64,000 bases of DNA from Betaproteobacteria bacterium HGW-Betaproteobacteria-11 (GTDB taxonomy: Bacteria > Pseudomonadota > Gammaproteobacteria > Burkholderiales > Rhodocyclaceae): NCBI GenBank assembly GCA_002842395.1, contig PHCV01000009.1, positions 1 through 64,000 on the forward strand, in the 5' to 3' direction. The notes below the pieces were generated by a model that was given only the letters and a program-made list of their open reading frames with translations, searched no databases and was not told where the DNA came from. The position numbers were made by a program, and so were the translations under genes. Positions 16,779 through 25,674 of this stretch are shown in pieces; position 1 is the first letter of the stretch; every line of letters starts with the position of its first letter.

Positions 16779-19278
16779 GGCGTCCTCCCGTGGCAAATTC
16801 GACGGTCTCGACCGGCACCGGCAACGGGGTGAACTCGGCACTCAGGCGGGGCGGCACCTCGCCTTGCGTCCGTTCCAGCCACGGGTCGGCAATTCCTTGC
16901 AGGGCATACAGCAGGCGCTGCTGCAGGGCATGCCGGTTGTTCGCGTCCTCGACCACTTTCTGCTTCACGTAATCGAGGCCGACGCGCTGCACGAAATGCA
17001 CGGTGCGCTCCAGGTACCAGCCTTCCTCGCGGTAGATCTGCAGGAAGGCGGCGGAATATTCCAGCACTTCCTCCCGCGTCGTCACCTTGCACAGGAACTG
17101 GGCCACTTCGGTCTTGATCCCGCCATTGCCGGCGACATAAAGCTCCCAGCCGGAGTCGACCCCGATCACGCCAATATCCTTGATGCCCGATTCCGCACAG
17201 TTGCGCGGACAACCCGAGACCGCCAGTTTCACCTTGTGCGGCGACCACATGCCGAACAGCATTTTCTCCAGCTCGACGCCCATCGCCATCGATTGCTGCG
17301 TGCCGAAGCGGCAATGCTCGGTGCCGACGCAGGTCTTCACCGTGCGGATGCTCTTGCCATAGGCATGCCCGGAAGGCATGCCCAGATCCTTCCATACCGC
17401 CGGCAGGTCTTCCTTCCTGATGCCGAGCAGATCGATGCGCTGGCCACCGGTCACCTTGACCGTCGGCACATGATATTTCTCGGCCACGTCGGCGATGCGG
17501 CGCAACTCGTCCGGCGTGGTCAGTCCGCCCCACATGCGCGGCACCACGCTGTAGGTGCCGTCTTTCTGGATGTTGGCATGCGCCCGCTCGTTGATGAAGC
17601 GTGATTGCGGATCATCTTCCGCCTCGTGCGGCCAGGTCGAAATCAGGTAGTAGTTGAGCGCCGGGCGGCAGGTGGCGCAGCCATCGGGCGTGCGCCAGGC
17701 CAGCGCATCGAAGACCGCGCCGAGCGAGAGCAGTTTCTGGCTGCGGATCGCCTCGCGCACTTCCCCATGATTGAGCTCGGTGCAGCCACAGACCGGCTTG
17801 GTGGTGCGGTCGCTGACCTGATAGGCGCCACCCAGGGTCGAGGCGAGAATCTGTTCGACCAGGCCGGTACAGGAGCCACAGGAAGATGAAGCCTTGGTGT
17901 GCTTCCTGACTTCCTCCAGAGAGAACAGCCCTTGTTCGCGAATGGCCTTGACGATGGTTCCCTTGCAGACCCCGTTGCAGCCGCAGACCTCGGCCTCGTC
18001 GGCCATCGCCGCTGCCTTCGACTGCCCGGCATGACCGGTGTCACCAACATGATTGTTGGCGAAGGCGTCGCCGAACATCAGGTGATCGCGCATCGCGCTG
18101 ACATCGCGGCCTTCCTTGAGCAACTGGAAATACCAGCCGCCATCGCCGGTATCGCCATACAGCACGGCACCGACCAAGCGATCCTTTTCGATCACCAGGC
18201 GCTTGTAGATGCCGCCATTCCTGTCGTGTAGCACAATGTCCTCGGTCCCGTCGCCGCCGGTGAAATTGCCCGCGGAAAAAACATCGACCCCGGTCACCTT
18301 GAGCTTGGTCGAGGTCACCGACCCCTGATAGCGCCCGATGCCCATCTGCGCCAGATGATTGGCGCACACCTTGGCCTGCTCGAATAGCGGCGCCACCAGG
18401 CCATACGCCGTGCCGCGGTGCGCCGCGCATTCGCCGACGGCATAGATGCGCGGATCGAAAGTCTGCAAGGTGTCGGAAACGACGATCCCGCGCTGGCAGT
18501 GAAGTCCGGCCGATTCGGCCAGTGCCGTGCTGGGCCGGATGCCGGCTGCCATCACCACCAGGTCGGCGGGAATTTCCGAGCCATCCTTGAAACGCACCGC
18601 GCCGACCCGGCCCGAAGACGCGGCGAGCAGCATCTCGGTCTGTTTGGCGAGCAGAAATTTCAGTCCTTTCGCCTCCAGCGAGGCTTGCAGCATGTCGGCC
18701 GCCGTCTGGTCGAGCTGACGCTCCATGATCCAGTCGCTGATATGCACCACGGTCACATCCATGCCGCGCAACCTGAGGCCGTTGGCGGCTTCCAGCCCGA
18801 GCAGACCCGCGCCGATGACAACCGCATGACGATGGCTGGCCGCGGCGGCGATCATCGCCTCGGTATCGGCGATGTCGCGATAGGCGATCACGCCAGACAG
18901 ATCGTTGCCCGGCACCGGCAACATGAAAGGCAGGGAGCCGGTCGCCAGCAACAGGCGATCGTAGGCGGCCTCGAGCGGCGCCCCGTCGCCGTCATCGGCG
19001 ATCACCTTGCGCTTGATCCGGTCGATCCGGGTCACCTTTTTACCGGTGTGCAGGGTGATGCCGTTGTCGGCGTACCAGGCGCGGTCGTTGAGCACGATAT
19101 CGGCCAGCGTCATCTCGCCGGCCAGCACCGGCGAGAGCAGGATGCGGTTGTAATTGGGATGTGGCTCGGCGCCAAACACCGTGATCTCGTAAAGGTCGGG
19201 CGCCAGCTTCAACAACTCCTCGACGGTGCGGATCCCGGCCATGCCATTGCCAACAACGACCAGTTTCTGTTTCTTCAT
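16762..19278 (-). CDS. nirB: nitrite reductase [NAD(P)H] large subunit
   Basis: Reduces nitrite to ammonium with siroheme and FAD. The ATG at 19278 (MKKQKLVVVGNGMAG) is better spaced from the AGGAG site than the one six bases upstream, and gives 838 residues. Domain order: FAD/NAD-binding region (VVGNGMAGIRTVEEL; later VVIGAGLLGLEAANGL), two BFD-like [2Fe-2S] domains (CGCNGVCKG...CGSCTG and CGCTELNHGEV...CATCRP), then the ferredoxin-nitrite reductase repeats. The siroheme/[4Fe-4S] ligands are CVGTEHC and SGCPRNC. It is the first gene of the nirB-nirD-nasA unit, driven by the sigma-54 promoter at 19318-19333. Confidence 0.96.
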   Translation of the reverse strand: MKKQKLVVVGNGMAGIRTVEELLKLAPDLYEITVFGAEPHPNYNRILLSPVLAGEMTLADIVLNDRAWYADNGITLHTGKKVTRIDRIKRKVIADDGDGAPLEAAYDRLLLATGSLPFMLPVPGNDLSGVIAYRDIADTEAMIAAAASHRHAVVIGAGLLGLEAANGLRLRGMDVTVVHISDWIMERQLDQTAADMLQASLEAKGLKFLLAKQTEMLLAASSGRVGAVRFKDGSEIPADLVVMAAGIRPSTALAESAGLHCQRGIVVSDTLQTFDPRIYAVGECAAHRGTAYGLVAPLFEQAKVCANHLAQMGIGRYQGSVTSTKLKVTGVDVFSAGNFTGGDGTEDIVLHDRNGGIYKRLVIEKDRLVGAVLYGDTGDGGWYFQLLKEGRDVSAMRDHLMFGDAFANNHVGDTGHAGQSKAAAMADEAEVCGCNGVCKGTIVKAIREQGLFSLEEVRKHTKASSSCGSCTGLVEQILASTLGGAYQVSDRTTKPVCGCTELNHGEVREAIRSQKLLSLGAVFDALAWRTPDGCATCRPALNYYLISTWPHEAEDDPQSRFINERAHANIQKDGTYSVVPRMWGGLTTPDELRRIADVAEKYHVPTVKVTGGQRIDLLGIRKEDLPAVWKDLGMPSGHAYGKSIRTVKTCVGTEHCRFGTQQSMAMGVELEKMLFGMWSPHKVKLAVSGCPRNCAESGIKDIGVIGVDSGWELYVAGNGGIKTEVAQFLCKVTTREEVLEYSAAFLQIYREEGWYLERTVHFVQRVGLDYVKQKVVEDANNRHALQQRLLYALQGIADPWLERTQGEVPPRLSAEFTPLPVPVETVEFATGGRHEQLA

Positions 19279-19317
19279 TTTCATTCTCCTGCCAGTACCA
19301 CGTTCAAGTTATTCATG

Positions 19318-19333
19318 AGCAAGCCCTGTGCCT
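19318..19333 (-). promoter_or_regulatory. sigma-54 promoter of nirBD-nasA
   Basis: The minus strand reads AGGCACAGGGCTTGCT, with the GG and GC dinucleotides exactly ten bases apart. It differs from the TGGCACR-N4-TTGCW consensus only at the first base. Predicted transcription start is near 19306, about 28 bases before nirB. The same type of site precedes the MFS transporter and nrtA genes. Confidence 0.75.
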
Positions 19334-19416
19334 ACCAACTTGCCTGCCTTCACATATCCAACCTATTGATTCCTATGTCGATATACAGAAAAGTCCGAAT
19401 CGCTCCCCGGCATCTG

Positions 19417-19433
19417 CGCACTGTAACGGTGCC
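19417..19433. promoter_or_regulatory. NtrC-like enhancer site upstream of nirB
   Basis: CGCACTGTAACGGTGCC contains the dyad GCACT-N5-GGTGC, a near-perfect NtrC-type site. It lies about 110-130 bases upstream of the predicted nirB start point, the normal distance for a sigma-54 enhancer. Confidence 0.6.
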
Positions 19434-19464
19434 TGTTCGCCGCCATGCCCCGAAATGGAACGAT

Positions 19465-21144
19465 TCATCGTTTCGATGCCCAGAAAACGAGCACCAGGTT
19501 GAGCAACACCGAAATGGCCAGCAAAACCTTCAGCACCAGTTCGGGCCGCCGCGCCATCAGGGGCACATGGCGTGGCGAAGCCAGCGGCCGGTAGGCGCCA
19601 CGTTCGAGGGCCAGGGCAAATTCCTCGGCCGTCTCGAACCGCTCTCGCGGCTCGCGCACGCACGCCTTGAGCACCACCGCCTCCAGCCAGGCCGGAATAT
19701 CCGGCCGATACCGCGAAGGGGGAACCGGCTGGGTAAACCGCGGCTTCTGGAAAGGTTCGATCTCGCCATAGGGATACTTGCGGGTCAACAATTCGTAAAG
19801 CGTCACTCCACAGGCATACAGGTCGCTGCCGATATTGGCAGCACTGCCGGCGAACAATTCCGGTGCCATGTAGGACGGTGTGCCCGGATTGTTGATTTCG
19901 CGCAGCTGGTCGCCATCGCTGGCAGCCACCCCGAGGTCGAGGATCGTCACCTGCCCCTGAGTGCCGAGCTGGACGTTGTCCGGCTTGATGTCACGATGCA
20001 CGATGCCAAGCTGGTGGAGCAGGCCGACACCCTTGAGCAGGCGCAAGCCGATCGCCGTTACTTCATCGATACCGAAGCGATGCCCGCGCGCTAGCCGCGC
20101 CTTGAGCGATTCGCCTTCATGCCAGGTCATCAGGTAGTACAGCCGGGAACGCGAGGGATGACTGATCACCTGCGGGAAACAGGGGGCAAGCACGCGCCGC
20201 GCGAGCCATTCTTCGTGCACCAGCGCCGCGATCGATTCAGTGTCGCCGGCCTCGGGGCGCAGCGTCTTCAGCACCAGGATCTCATTCCCCAGGGCCATCT
20301 TGTAGAGCAGGGTCAAGCGCGATTCATGCAACAGCTCGATCACCCGCAGGCCATCGATTTCGTCGCCTGGCTTGAGCGGCGGCGGCAGAGGCAGTTTTTG
20401 CGCGCCATCGAGCCAGTCGCGCAGATCGGCCTGCGGCACGGTCAGCACCTGCGCCACCAGCGCGGTGCAGTTATCGCTCGCCCCCTGCCGCACGGCTTCC
20501 AGTGCCAGGGCATCCGCCGCCGCTTCCGCCGTAGCGTGACGCGCGAGCAGCTTGTTCATGCCGGCATCGCCCAGCGCGCCCCAGACGCCGTCGGTCACCA
20601 GCACGAACCGGTCATCGGCCGCCAGCTCGCCATCGGCATGATCGACCACCAGATGCTGATCGAGGCCGAGCGCGCGGCGCAACACATTGTTCAGTTCGGG
20701 ATGAGGCCAGGTATGGTCCTCGGTCAACTGGGTCAGCTTGCCTCCGCGCCACAGGTAGGCCCGCGAATCGCCGACATGCGCGACGTGGTAGCGGCTGCCG
20801 CGCAGCACCAGGGCCGTCAGCGTGGTGGCCATGCCGGCGTATTCGCGGCTGCGGCGCGCGGTCGCCAGCAGCCAGCGGTTGATGGCGATCAGCACGGTAT
20901 CGAACGACTTGGCGACGCTCCAGGTTTCGGGCGTGGCGTAGTAGTCGCCCAGCAGATTGCGCACCGCATATTCGGCCGCCTCGCGTCCCTGGGCGTGTCC
21001 GCCGACGCCATCGGCCACCGCCAGCAGCATGCCCTTGGCAGCGAGTTCGCTCCCCTCCGGCGCCACCGCGCCGACATAGTCCTCGTTGCGACTGCGCAAT
21101 CCGGTCAGCGTCGAGTGGGCGATATCGATCTGCAAGACACTCAT
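19465..21144 (-). CDS. PP2C-type phosphatase fused to a Ser/Thr protein kinase, membrane-anchored
   Basis: 559 residues with two opposing signalling domains. Residues 1-230 are a PP2C phosphatase: RSRNEDYVGA, ADGVGGHAQG, GMATTLTAL, HVGDSRAYLW, LVTDGVWG and SDNCTALV supply the metal-binding aspartates. Residues 260-525 are a eukaryotic-like kinase: LVLKTL (Lys), HRDIKPDNVQL (catalytic loop), LDLGVAA (DFG variant DLG) and GTPSYMAPELF. A C-terminal helix (LLAISVLLNLVLVFWA) anchors it with the domains in the cytoplasm. It is 13 bases after the MFS nitrate transporter and probably shares its promoter. Similar fusions occur in nitrate assimilation clusters of other proteobacteria. The target is unknown, and the transporter or nitrite reductase are candidates. 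Confidence 0.9.
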   Translation of the reverse strand: MSVLQIDIAHSTLTGLRSRNEDYVGAVAPEGSELAAKGMLLAVADGVGGHAQGREAAEYAVRNLLGDYYATPETWSVAKSFDTVLIAINRWLLATARRSREYAGMATTLTALVLRGSRYHVAHVGDSRAYLWRGGKLTQLTEDHTWPHPELNNVLRRALGLDQHLVVDHADGELAADDRFVLVTDGVWGALGDAGMNKLLARHATAEAAADALALEAVRQGASDNCTALVAQVLTVPQADLRDWLDGAQKLPLPPPLKPGDEIDGLRVIELLHESRLTLLYKMALGNEILVLKTLRPEAGDTESIAALVHEEWLARRVLAPCFPQVISHPSRSRLYYLMTWHEGESLKARLARGHRFGIDEVTAIGLRLLKGVGLLHQLGIVHRDIKPDNVQLGTQGQVTILDLGVAASDGDQLREINNPGTPSYMAPELFAGSAANIGSDLYACGVTLYELLTRKYPYGEIEPFQKPRFTQPVPPSRYRPDIPAWLEAVVLKACVREPRERFETAEEFALALERGAYRPLASPRHVPLMARRPELVLKVLLAISVLLNLVLVFWASKR

Positions 21145-21157
21145 TTTCCAGATGCAC

Positions 21158-22372
21158 TCAGATACGAGCGGTCGTCATGTGTGCCGCGCCCCAGGTCGTG
21201 CGCCAGCGGGTCTTGACCGCGGTAAGGCCGATCAATGCGGCAATGGCCAGTGCCGAGAAAATCAGGAATCCAGCCTGGTAACTGCCGGTGAGCTGACGCG
21301 AATAGCCCAGCGACGAAGCCAGCCAGAAACCACCGATACCGCCGGCCATGCCGACCAGCCCGGTCATCACCCCGATCTCCTTGCGAAAGCGTTGCGGCAC
21401 CAGTTGAAACACTGCGCCGTTGCCCATTCCGAGCGCCAGCATCGCCACTACGAAGACAGCCAGTGCGGCATAGTTGCTGGACAGATTGCTGCTGACCAGA
21501 GCCAGCGCCGTGGCCGCCACGACGTACATTGCGGTCAGGCTCTTGATGCCACCGATGCGGTCGGCAACGTTGCCGCCGATGGGGCGCACCAGCGAGCCGG
21601 CGAAGACGCAGGCGGCGGTGAAGAAGCCCGCTGTTTTCGCATCGAGTTCATATTGGGTATTGAAATAGATGGTCAGCGACGAGGCGAGGCCGACGAAGCC
21701 CCCGAAAGTGACGGCATAGAAAAACATGAACCACCAGGCATCCTTGTCCTTGAGTACGGCCAGATATTCGACCAGTCGCTTGGGTGGCGGACATTCCGGC
21801 GCATCCTTGGCCAGCACCAGATAGATGACGAACACGATCGCCAGGGGAATCAGCATGATGCCGAACACATTGCTCCAGCCATAGGTTGCCGCCAGGCTGG
21901 GCGCCAGCAAGGCGGCCAGCGCGGTGCCCGAATTGCCGGCGCCGGCAATGCCCAGCGCCGTGCCCTGGTGTTCCGCCGGATACCAGCGCGAGGCCAACGG
22001 CAAGGCCACCGCGAACGAAGCCCCGGCCACGCCCAGAAACAGCCCCAGGATCAGGGTGCCCTGAAAGCTATGCACGCCGAATTGCCACGCATAAAACAAT
22101 GCCGCCATGACGATCACCTGGCCGATCGCTCCGCTCAGCTTCGGCTTCAGGTGATCGACCAGCAGTCCCATGACGACCCGCAGGATGGCGCCCGCCAGCA
22201 CCGGAAGGGCGACCATCAGGCCTTTCTGCGCATGCGTGAGCTGCAAGTCAGCAGATATCTGCACCGCCAGCGGGCCGAGGATCACCCAGACCATGAAGGC
22301 CAGATCGAAGTAAAGGAAAGCGGCGAGCAGGGTGGGCATATGCCCGGACTGCAGGAAGGATTTCTTGTCCAT
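21158..22372 (-). CDS. narK: MFS nitrate/nitrite transporter (NarK/NasA type)
   Basis: Twelve-helix major facilitator importing nitrate. The ATG at 22372 (MDKKSFLQSGHMPTLLAAFL) has a clear AGGAG ribosome site and gives 404 residues. The family nitrate signature is present in AGAGNSGTALAALLAPSL near residue 145 and again as GLVGMAGGIGGFWLASSLG near residue 335. The clade is that of the shorter assimilatory transporters (nasA of Bacillus, narK1-like). It is the first gene of the unit that continues into the phosphatase-kinase fusion. The ABC importer nrtABD is encoded just upstream, so the cell has two nitrate uptake routes. Confidence 0.93.
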   Translation of the reverse strand: MDKKSFLQSGHMPTLLAAFLYFDLAFMVWVILGPLAVQISADLQLTHAQKGLMVALPVLAGAILRVVMGLLVDHLKPKLSGAIGQVIVMAALFYAWQFGVHSFQGTLILGLFLGVAGASFAVALPLASRWYPAEHQGTALGIAGAGNSGTALAALLAPSLAATYGWSNVFGIMLIPLAIVFVIYLVLAKDAPECPPPKRLVEYLAVLKDKDAWWFMFFYAVTFGGFVGLASSLTIYFNTQYELDAKTAGFFTAACVFAGSLVRPIGGNVADRIGGIKSLTAMYVVAATALALVSSNLSSNYAALAVFVVAMLALGMGNGAVFQLVPQRFRKEIGVMTGLVGMAGGIGGFWLASSLGYSRQLTGSYQAGFLIFSALAIAALIGLTAVKTRWRTTWGAAHMTTARI

Positions 22373-22399
22373 GAATTCTCCTGATTGTGCAAGGTGTCG

Positions 22400-22414
22400 C
22401 CCCATTCAATGGGG
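22400..22414 (-). promoter_or_regulatory. hairpin in the nitrate transporter mRNA leader
   Basis: The leader contains CCCCATTGAATGGGG, a perfect inverted repeat, beginning about five bases after the predicted sigma-54 start point and 27 bases before the narK start codon. No U tract follows, so it is not a terminator. It could be a target for the ANTAR protein NasT or a stability element. The loop is five or seven bases rather than the six usual for ANTAR targets. Confidence 0.4.
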
Positions 22415-22429
22415 TATGTGACCGCATTT

Positions 22430-22445
22430 AGCAGATCGCATGCCA
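22430..22445 (-). promoter_or_regulatory. sigma-54 promoter of narK-kinase operon
   Basis: The minus strand reads TGGCATGCGATCTGCT. The -24 TGGCATG box is perfect and the -12 box CTGCT differs at one base, with GG and GC ten bases apart. Predicted start is near 22419, giving a leader of about 47 bases. Confidence 0.75.
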
Positions 22446-22532
22446 GCCCTACGCCAACAGGAGAAAGTACTTCCAGAACAATACGTTGCATAAAAAGTCG
22501 GCTCTCGCACCACGGCAAGCGCCAGCCTATGA

Positions 22533-22549
22533 TGCACTGCAATAGCGCA
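22533..22549. promoter_or_regulatory. NtrC-like enhancer site upstream of narK
   Basis: TGCACTGCAATAGCGCA differs at only two bases from the sequence TGCACCGCAATAGCACA at 27226-27242 upstream of nrtA. It fits the TGCACY-N5-RGTGCA type of NtrC site imperfectly. It is about 115-130 bases upstream of the predicted narK start point. A weak match to the 26-bp dispersed repeat begins at 22492 in the same gap. Confidence 0.5.
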
Positions 22550-22591
22550 GTGGTCCGGGCAACGCACCTCGATGGCGCGTCACCCGCATCG

Positions 22592-23830
22592 TCAGAACTT
22601 CGCCTCGGCCCAGAGCCAGAACTTGTCGGTATCGGCCGCGAAGGTTTTGGCGTTGTAGGTCGCGTACTTGACCCCGACCAGACAGTTCTTGTCGATAGCC
22701 CTGGTGGCCTGCAAATCCCATTCCGAGCCATAGCGCGCATTGCCCTGGTCGGCACGGTAGTCGTGGTAGATCGCCGCCAGCTTGACCCCGTACAGCGCCG
22801 TGCCGGCGGCCAGATACGCATCTTCCAGTCCGGTGGCCGGCGTCGCCAGGAAGATATCCGCCCAACCGTTGAAGGCATGCAGGGTGGCCAGCGGGGTCTG
22901 GAAACTTTTCGTGCCGTTGCCTTCCAACCGCTCGTAGCCGAGTTTCAGACTGTGCACGCCCTTGCCCAGCCCGCCTTCAAGGAAACCGTAGTCGACCCGG
23001 TAATTCGCCGGGTTGCTTTTATAGTCCGACTGGGTCGCATACTCGGCGGTGTAGAGCAGTTTCAATCCGTTGGCCAGGGCACGCTCGCCGGTAAAGCGCA
23101 GACCCCAGGTCTGCGTCGAGCTGGTGGCAAAATCGGCATAGTCGAGCAGATACCCATAGCCAACGACTTCACCGGCGCTCCAGCCTTTGTAGCTGACATT
23201 GAGAATCGGGGACTTCATGTGGGCATTGCCGACATTGGCAAAGGTCGCGACGGGTAATTTGCTCTGGTCGCTGAACACCCGGTTGACGTTGTGGATGTAG
23301 CCGGCGGTAAGCGTGGTGCCGGGCAGGGATTTGTTGACCACGGTGAAGGCGTCGAAGGTCTGCTCGTTCTGCCGCCAGCCGACATTGCCGATGAAGCGAT
23401 GGTTGTCGAGCACGATGCGCTGACGGCCATATTTCAACTGGGTATCGCTTATCCCGCTGTAGCTGAGATAGCCCTGGTTGATTTCGGAAAATTCCGGATC
23501 GGCGATGGTGGAATAAGCCGTCTTGCGGTTGGTCGTGCTGTTGTAGTTGTCGGCGCCCAGGGTGCTCAGGTGCTCGGCTTCGAGCAGGGCGCCAAAGCCA
23601 TGGTATTCACCGGTCTGGTAGCCGAAACGCAGGCGCAGGGTCGAGGCGTTGGCCGCCTTCTTTGCATTCTCCTCGCTCACGCTCTCGTAGCGGTAGCGCG
23701 CGTCGAGCCAGGCCTTGCCGCCGGTCAGGGCATCGCCGAAATTTTCCGCGGCCTGTGCCGGCAAGGCGAGCAGCGCTAGCGCCGCGATCGGTATCAGAGG
23801 GGATCCAACGAGGGATGAATGACGTGACAT
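22592..23830 (-). CDS. outer-membrane porin, alginate-export (Alginate_exp) type
   Basis: Probable outer-membrane channel for nitrate entry. The ATG at 23830 (MSRHSSLVGSPLIPIAALAL) begins a signal peptide ending at ALPAQA. The mature part is rich in alternating aromatic beta-strands and ends in Phe (FWLWAEAKF), typical of beta-barrel insertion. The segments RYRYESVSEEN, LKYGRQRIVLDNHRFIGNVGW and FSDQSKLP resemble the alginate-export family, members of which recur in nitrate gene clusters. The gene is 47 bases after nrtD in the same operon. Substrate specificity is inferred only from this context. Confidence 0.75.
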   Translation of the reverse strand: MSRHSSLVGSPLIPIAALALLALPAQAAENFGDALTGGKAWLDARYRYESVSEENAKKAANASTLRLRFGYQTGEYHGFGALLEAEHLSTLGADNYNSTTNRKTAYSTIADPEFSEINQGYLSYSGISDTQLKYGRQRIVLDNHRFIGNVGWRQNEQTFDAFTVVNKSLPGTTLTAGYIHNVNRVFSDQSKLPVATFANVGNAHMKSPILNVSYKGWSAGEVVGYGYLLDYADFATSSTQTWGLRFTGERALANGLKLLYTAEYATQSDYKSNPANYRVDYGFLEGGLGKGVHSLKLGYERLEGNGTKSFQTPLATLHAFNGWADIFLATPATGLEDAYLAAGTALYGVKLAAIYHDYRADQGNARYGSEWDLQATRAIDKNCLVGVKYATYNAKTFAADTDKFWLWAEAKF

Positions 23831-23877
23831 GATGATCTCTCCAGAAATGAACAATGAAATTGATCGGGGCTGCGCGC

Positions 23878-24669
23878 TTACGCCGCCTGTTTCAGCTGTT
23901 TGCGATAGAGGAACTCGAATACCGACGCGCGGCAGGCCGCGAAGCGGGGGTCGTGGGCCAGTTCCAGCCGGTCGCGGGGCCGCGGCAGATCGACCGCGAG
24001 GATTTCGCCGATGGTCGCCGCCGGGCCGTTGGTCAGCATCACGATGCGATCGGAGAGCAGCACGGCCTCATCGACATCGTGCGTCACCATCACCACCGTG
24101 GCGCCGGTCTTGGCCAGCACACCATTGAGTTCATCCTGCAGGCTGGCGCGGGTCAAGGCATCGAGCGCACCGAAGGGCTCATCCATTAACAGGATCCGTG
24201 GTTCCATAGCGAAGGCCCGGGCAATCCCGACGCGCTGTTTCATGCCGCCGGAAATCTCGTGCGGATAGTTGTTCCGGGCGTGGCCCATATGCACCATTTC
24301 GAGCGCCGCAATCACCCGCGCCTCGAGTTTCGCCTTGCGTTCCTTGCGCCCGAAGACACGCTCGACCGCCAGCATCACGTTCTCGAAGCAGGTCATCCAA
24401 GGCAGCAGGGAATGATTCTGGAATACCACGGCGCGTTCCGGCGCCGGGCCGGCGATTTCGCGGTTATCGCAAAGCAGTACTCCATGGGTGGGCCGCGTCA
24501 GGCCGGCCAGCAGGTTGAGCAGGGTCGATTTGCCACAGCCCGAATGCCCGATCAGGGTCACCACTTCACCTTCGAAAACATCCAGATTGATGTTCTGCAA
24601 CGCTGTGAAGCGCCCCTGCCTGGTAACGAACGTCTGTTCGACGTTTTCAACTTTGACCAATGGTTTCAT
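23878..24669 (-). CDS. nrtD: nitrate ABC transporter, ATP-binding protein
   Basis: ATPase of the nitrate/sulfonate/taurine-type importer. 263 residues with Walker A GHSGCGKST, Q-loop FQNHSLLPWMTC, signature ISGGMKQRV, Walker B ILLMDEPFGALD and switch His in VMVTHDVDEA. The VEQTF start and the motif VFGRKERKAKLEARV are typical of NrtD/NasD. There is no NrtC (ATPase fused to a binding domain), so this single ATPase probably homodimerises. It lies 12 bases after nrtB. Confidence 0.93.
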   Translation of the reverse strand: MKPLVKVENVEQTFVTRQGRFTALQNINLDVFEGEVVTLIGHSGCGKSTLLNLLAGLTRPTHGVLLCDNREIAGPAPERAVVFQNHSLLPWMTCFENVMLAVERVFGRKERKAKLEARVIAALEMVHMGHARNNYPHEISGGMKQRVGIARAFAMEPRILLMDEPFGALDALTRASLQDELNGVLAKTGATVVMVTHDVDEAVLLSDRIVMLTNGPAATIGEILAVDLPRPRDRLELAHDPRFAACRASVFEFLYRKQLKQAA

Positions 24670-24681
24670 TTCGTTCTCCCC

Positions 24682-25644
24682 TTAGCGCGATTCGTAACTG
24701 AACCGTTTGGCCAGCAACAGCAGCATCTGCTCGAGTAGCAGGCCGACGATGCCGATGACGAAGATGGCGACGATGATGTGCTCGACCTTGAGGTTGTTCC
24801 ATTCATCCCATACCCAGAAGCCGATGCCGACGCCACCGGTGAGCATTTCCGCGGCAACGATCACCAGCCAGGCAGTGCCGATCGAGAGCCGAATGCCGGT
24901 CAGCATGTAGGGCAGCACTGCCGGGAAAAGGATGCTGGTCATCACCTTGCTTTCCGGCAGCGCCAGCACGCGCGCCACGTTGAGATAATCCTGCGGCACC
25001 CGGCGCACGCCTTCGGCCGTATTGAGGATCATCGGCCAGATCGAGCAGATGAAAATGGTCCACGTCGCCGCCGGATCGGCGCGCTTGAACACCAGCAGGC
25101 CGATCGGCAACCAGGCCAGAGGGGAAACCGGGCGCAGCAGCGAGATCACCGGGTCGAGCATGCGGCTCATGAAGGCGAAGCGGCCGAGCAGAAAACCCAG
25201 CGGAATCCCGACCAGAGCAGCAAAGCCGAAACCGATGCCGACCCGCTGCAACGAGGAGAGCACGTTCCAGCCAATCCCCTGGTCATTCGGCCCATTGCTG
25301 TAGAACGGATCGGCAAACAACTTGCCGGCCGCATCCCAGGTCGCGCCCGGGCCGGGTATCGCCCCACTTTTCAACGCCACCAGGGCCCACAGCCCGATCA
25401 TCAATGCCATGCCGCAAAGCGGCGGAATGACGGCTTTGGCGAATTCGCCCAGGTGCTCGCCAGCGAGACCGCGGCGCAGTGATTGCTTGCCGCCGGGCTG
25501 AACCCCGCCGACATTTTGCGCGGCAGCGGGAACAGACTTGGCGGCCGTGGAAATTTCCGGCTCCATGACCTCGGCCTGCACAGCGGCCTCGCCGCTTGCG
25601 GCGGCAGAAGGCTTTTCGACCAGTTTCAATGCAATGGCGCCCAT
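24682..25644 (-). CDS. nrtB: nitrate ABC transporter, permease
   Basis: Inner-membrane permease of the nitrate importer. The ATG at 25644 (MGAIALKLVEKPSAAAS) has an AAGGAG site seven bases upstream and is preferred over the one 18 bases earlier, giving 320 residues. A long Ala/Glu-rich cytoplasmic N-terminus of about 70 residues precedes six or so membrane helices. The EAA-loop region is near LNVARVLALPESKVMTSILF. FLLGRFAFMSRMLDPVISLL and SPLAWLPIGLLVFK are typical of NrtB/SsuC permeases. Confidence 0.92.
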   Translation of the reverse strand: MGAIALKLVEKPSAAASGEAAVQAEVMEPEISTAAKSVPAAAQNVGGVQPGGKQSLRRGLAGEHLGEFAKAVIPPLCGMALMIGLWALVALKSGAIPGPGATWDAAGKLFADPFYSNGPNDQGIGWNVLSSLQRVGIGFGFAALVGIPLGFLLGRFAFMSRMLDPVISLLRPVSPLAWLPIGLLVFKRADPAATWTIFICSIWPMILNTAEGVRRVPQDYLNVARVLALPESKVMTSILFPAVLPYMLTGIRLSIGTAWLVIVAAEMLTGGVGIGFWVWDEWNNLKVEHIIVAIFVIGIVGLLLEQMLLLLAKRFSYESR

Positions 25645-25674
25645 GTCGTTCTCCTTTCTCATGCAACGGGTTGC

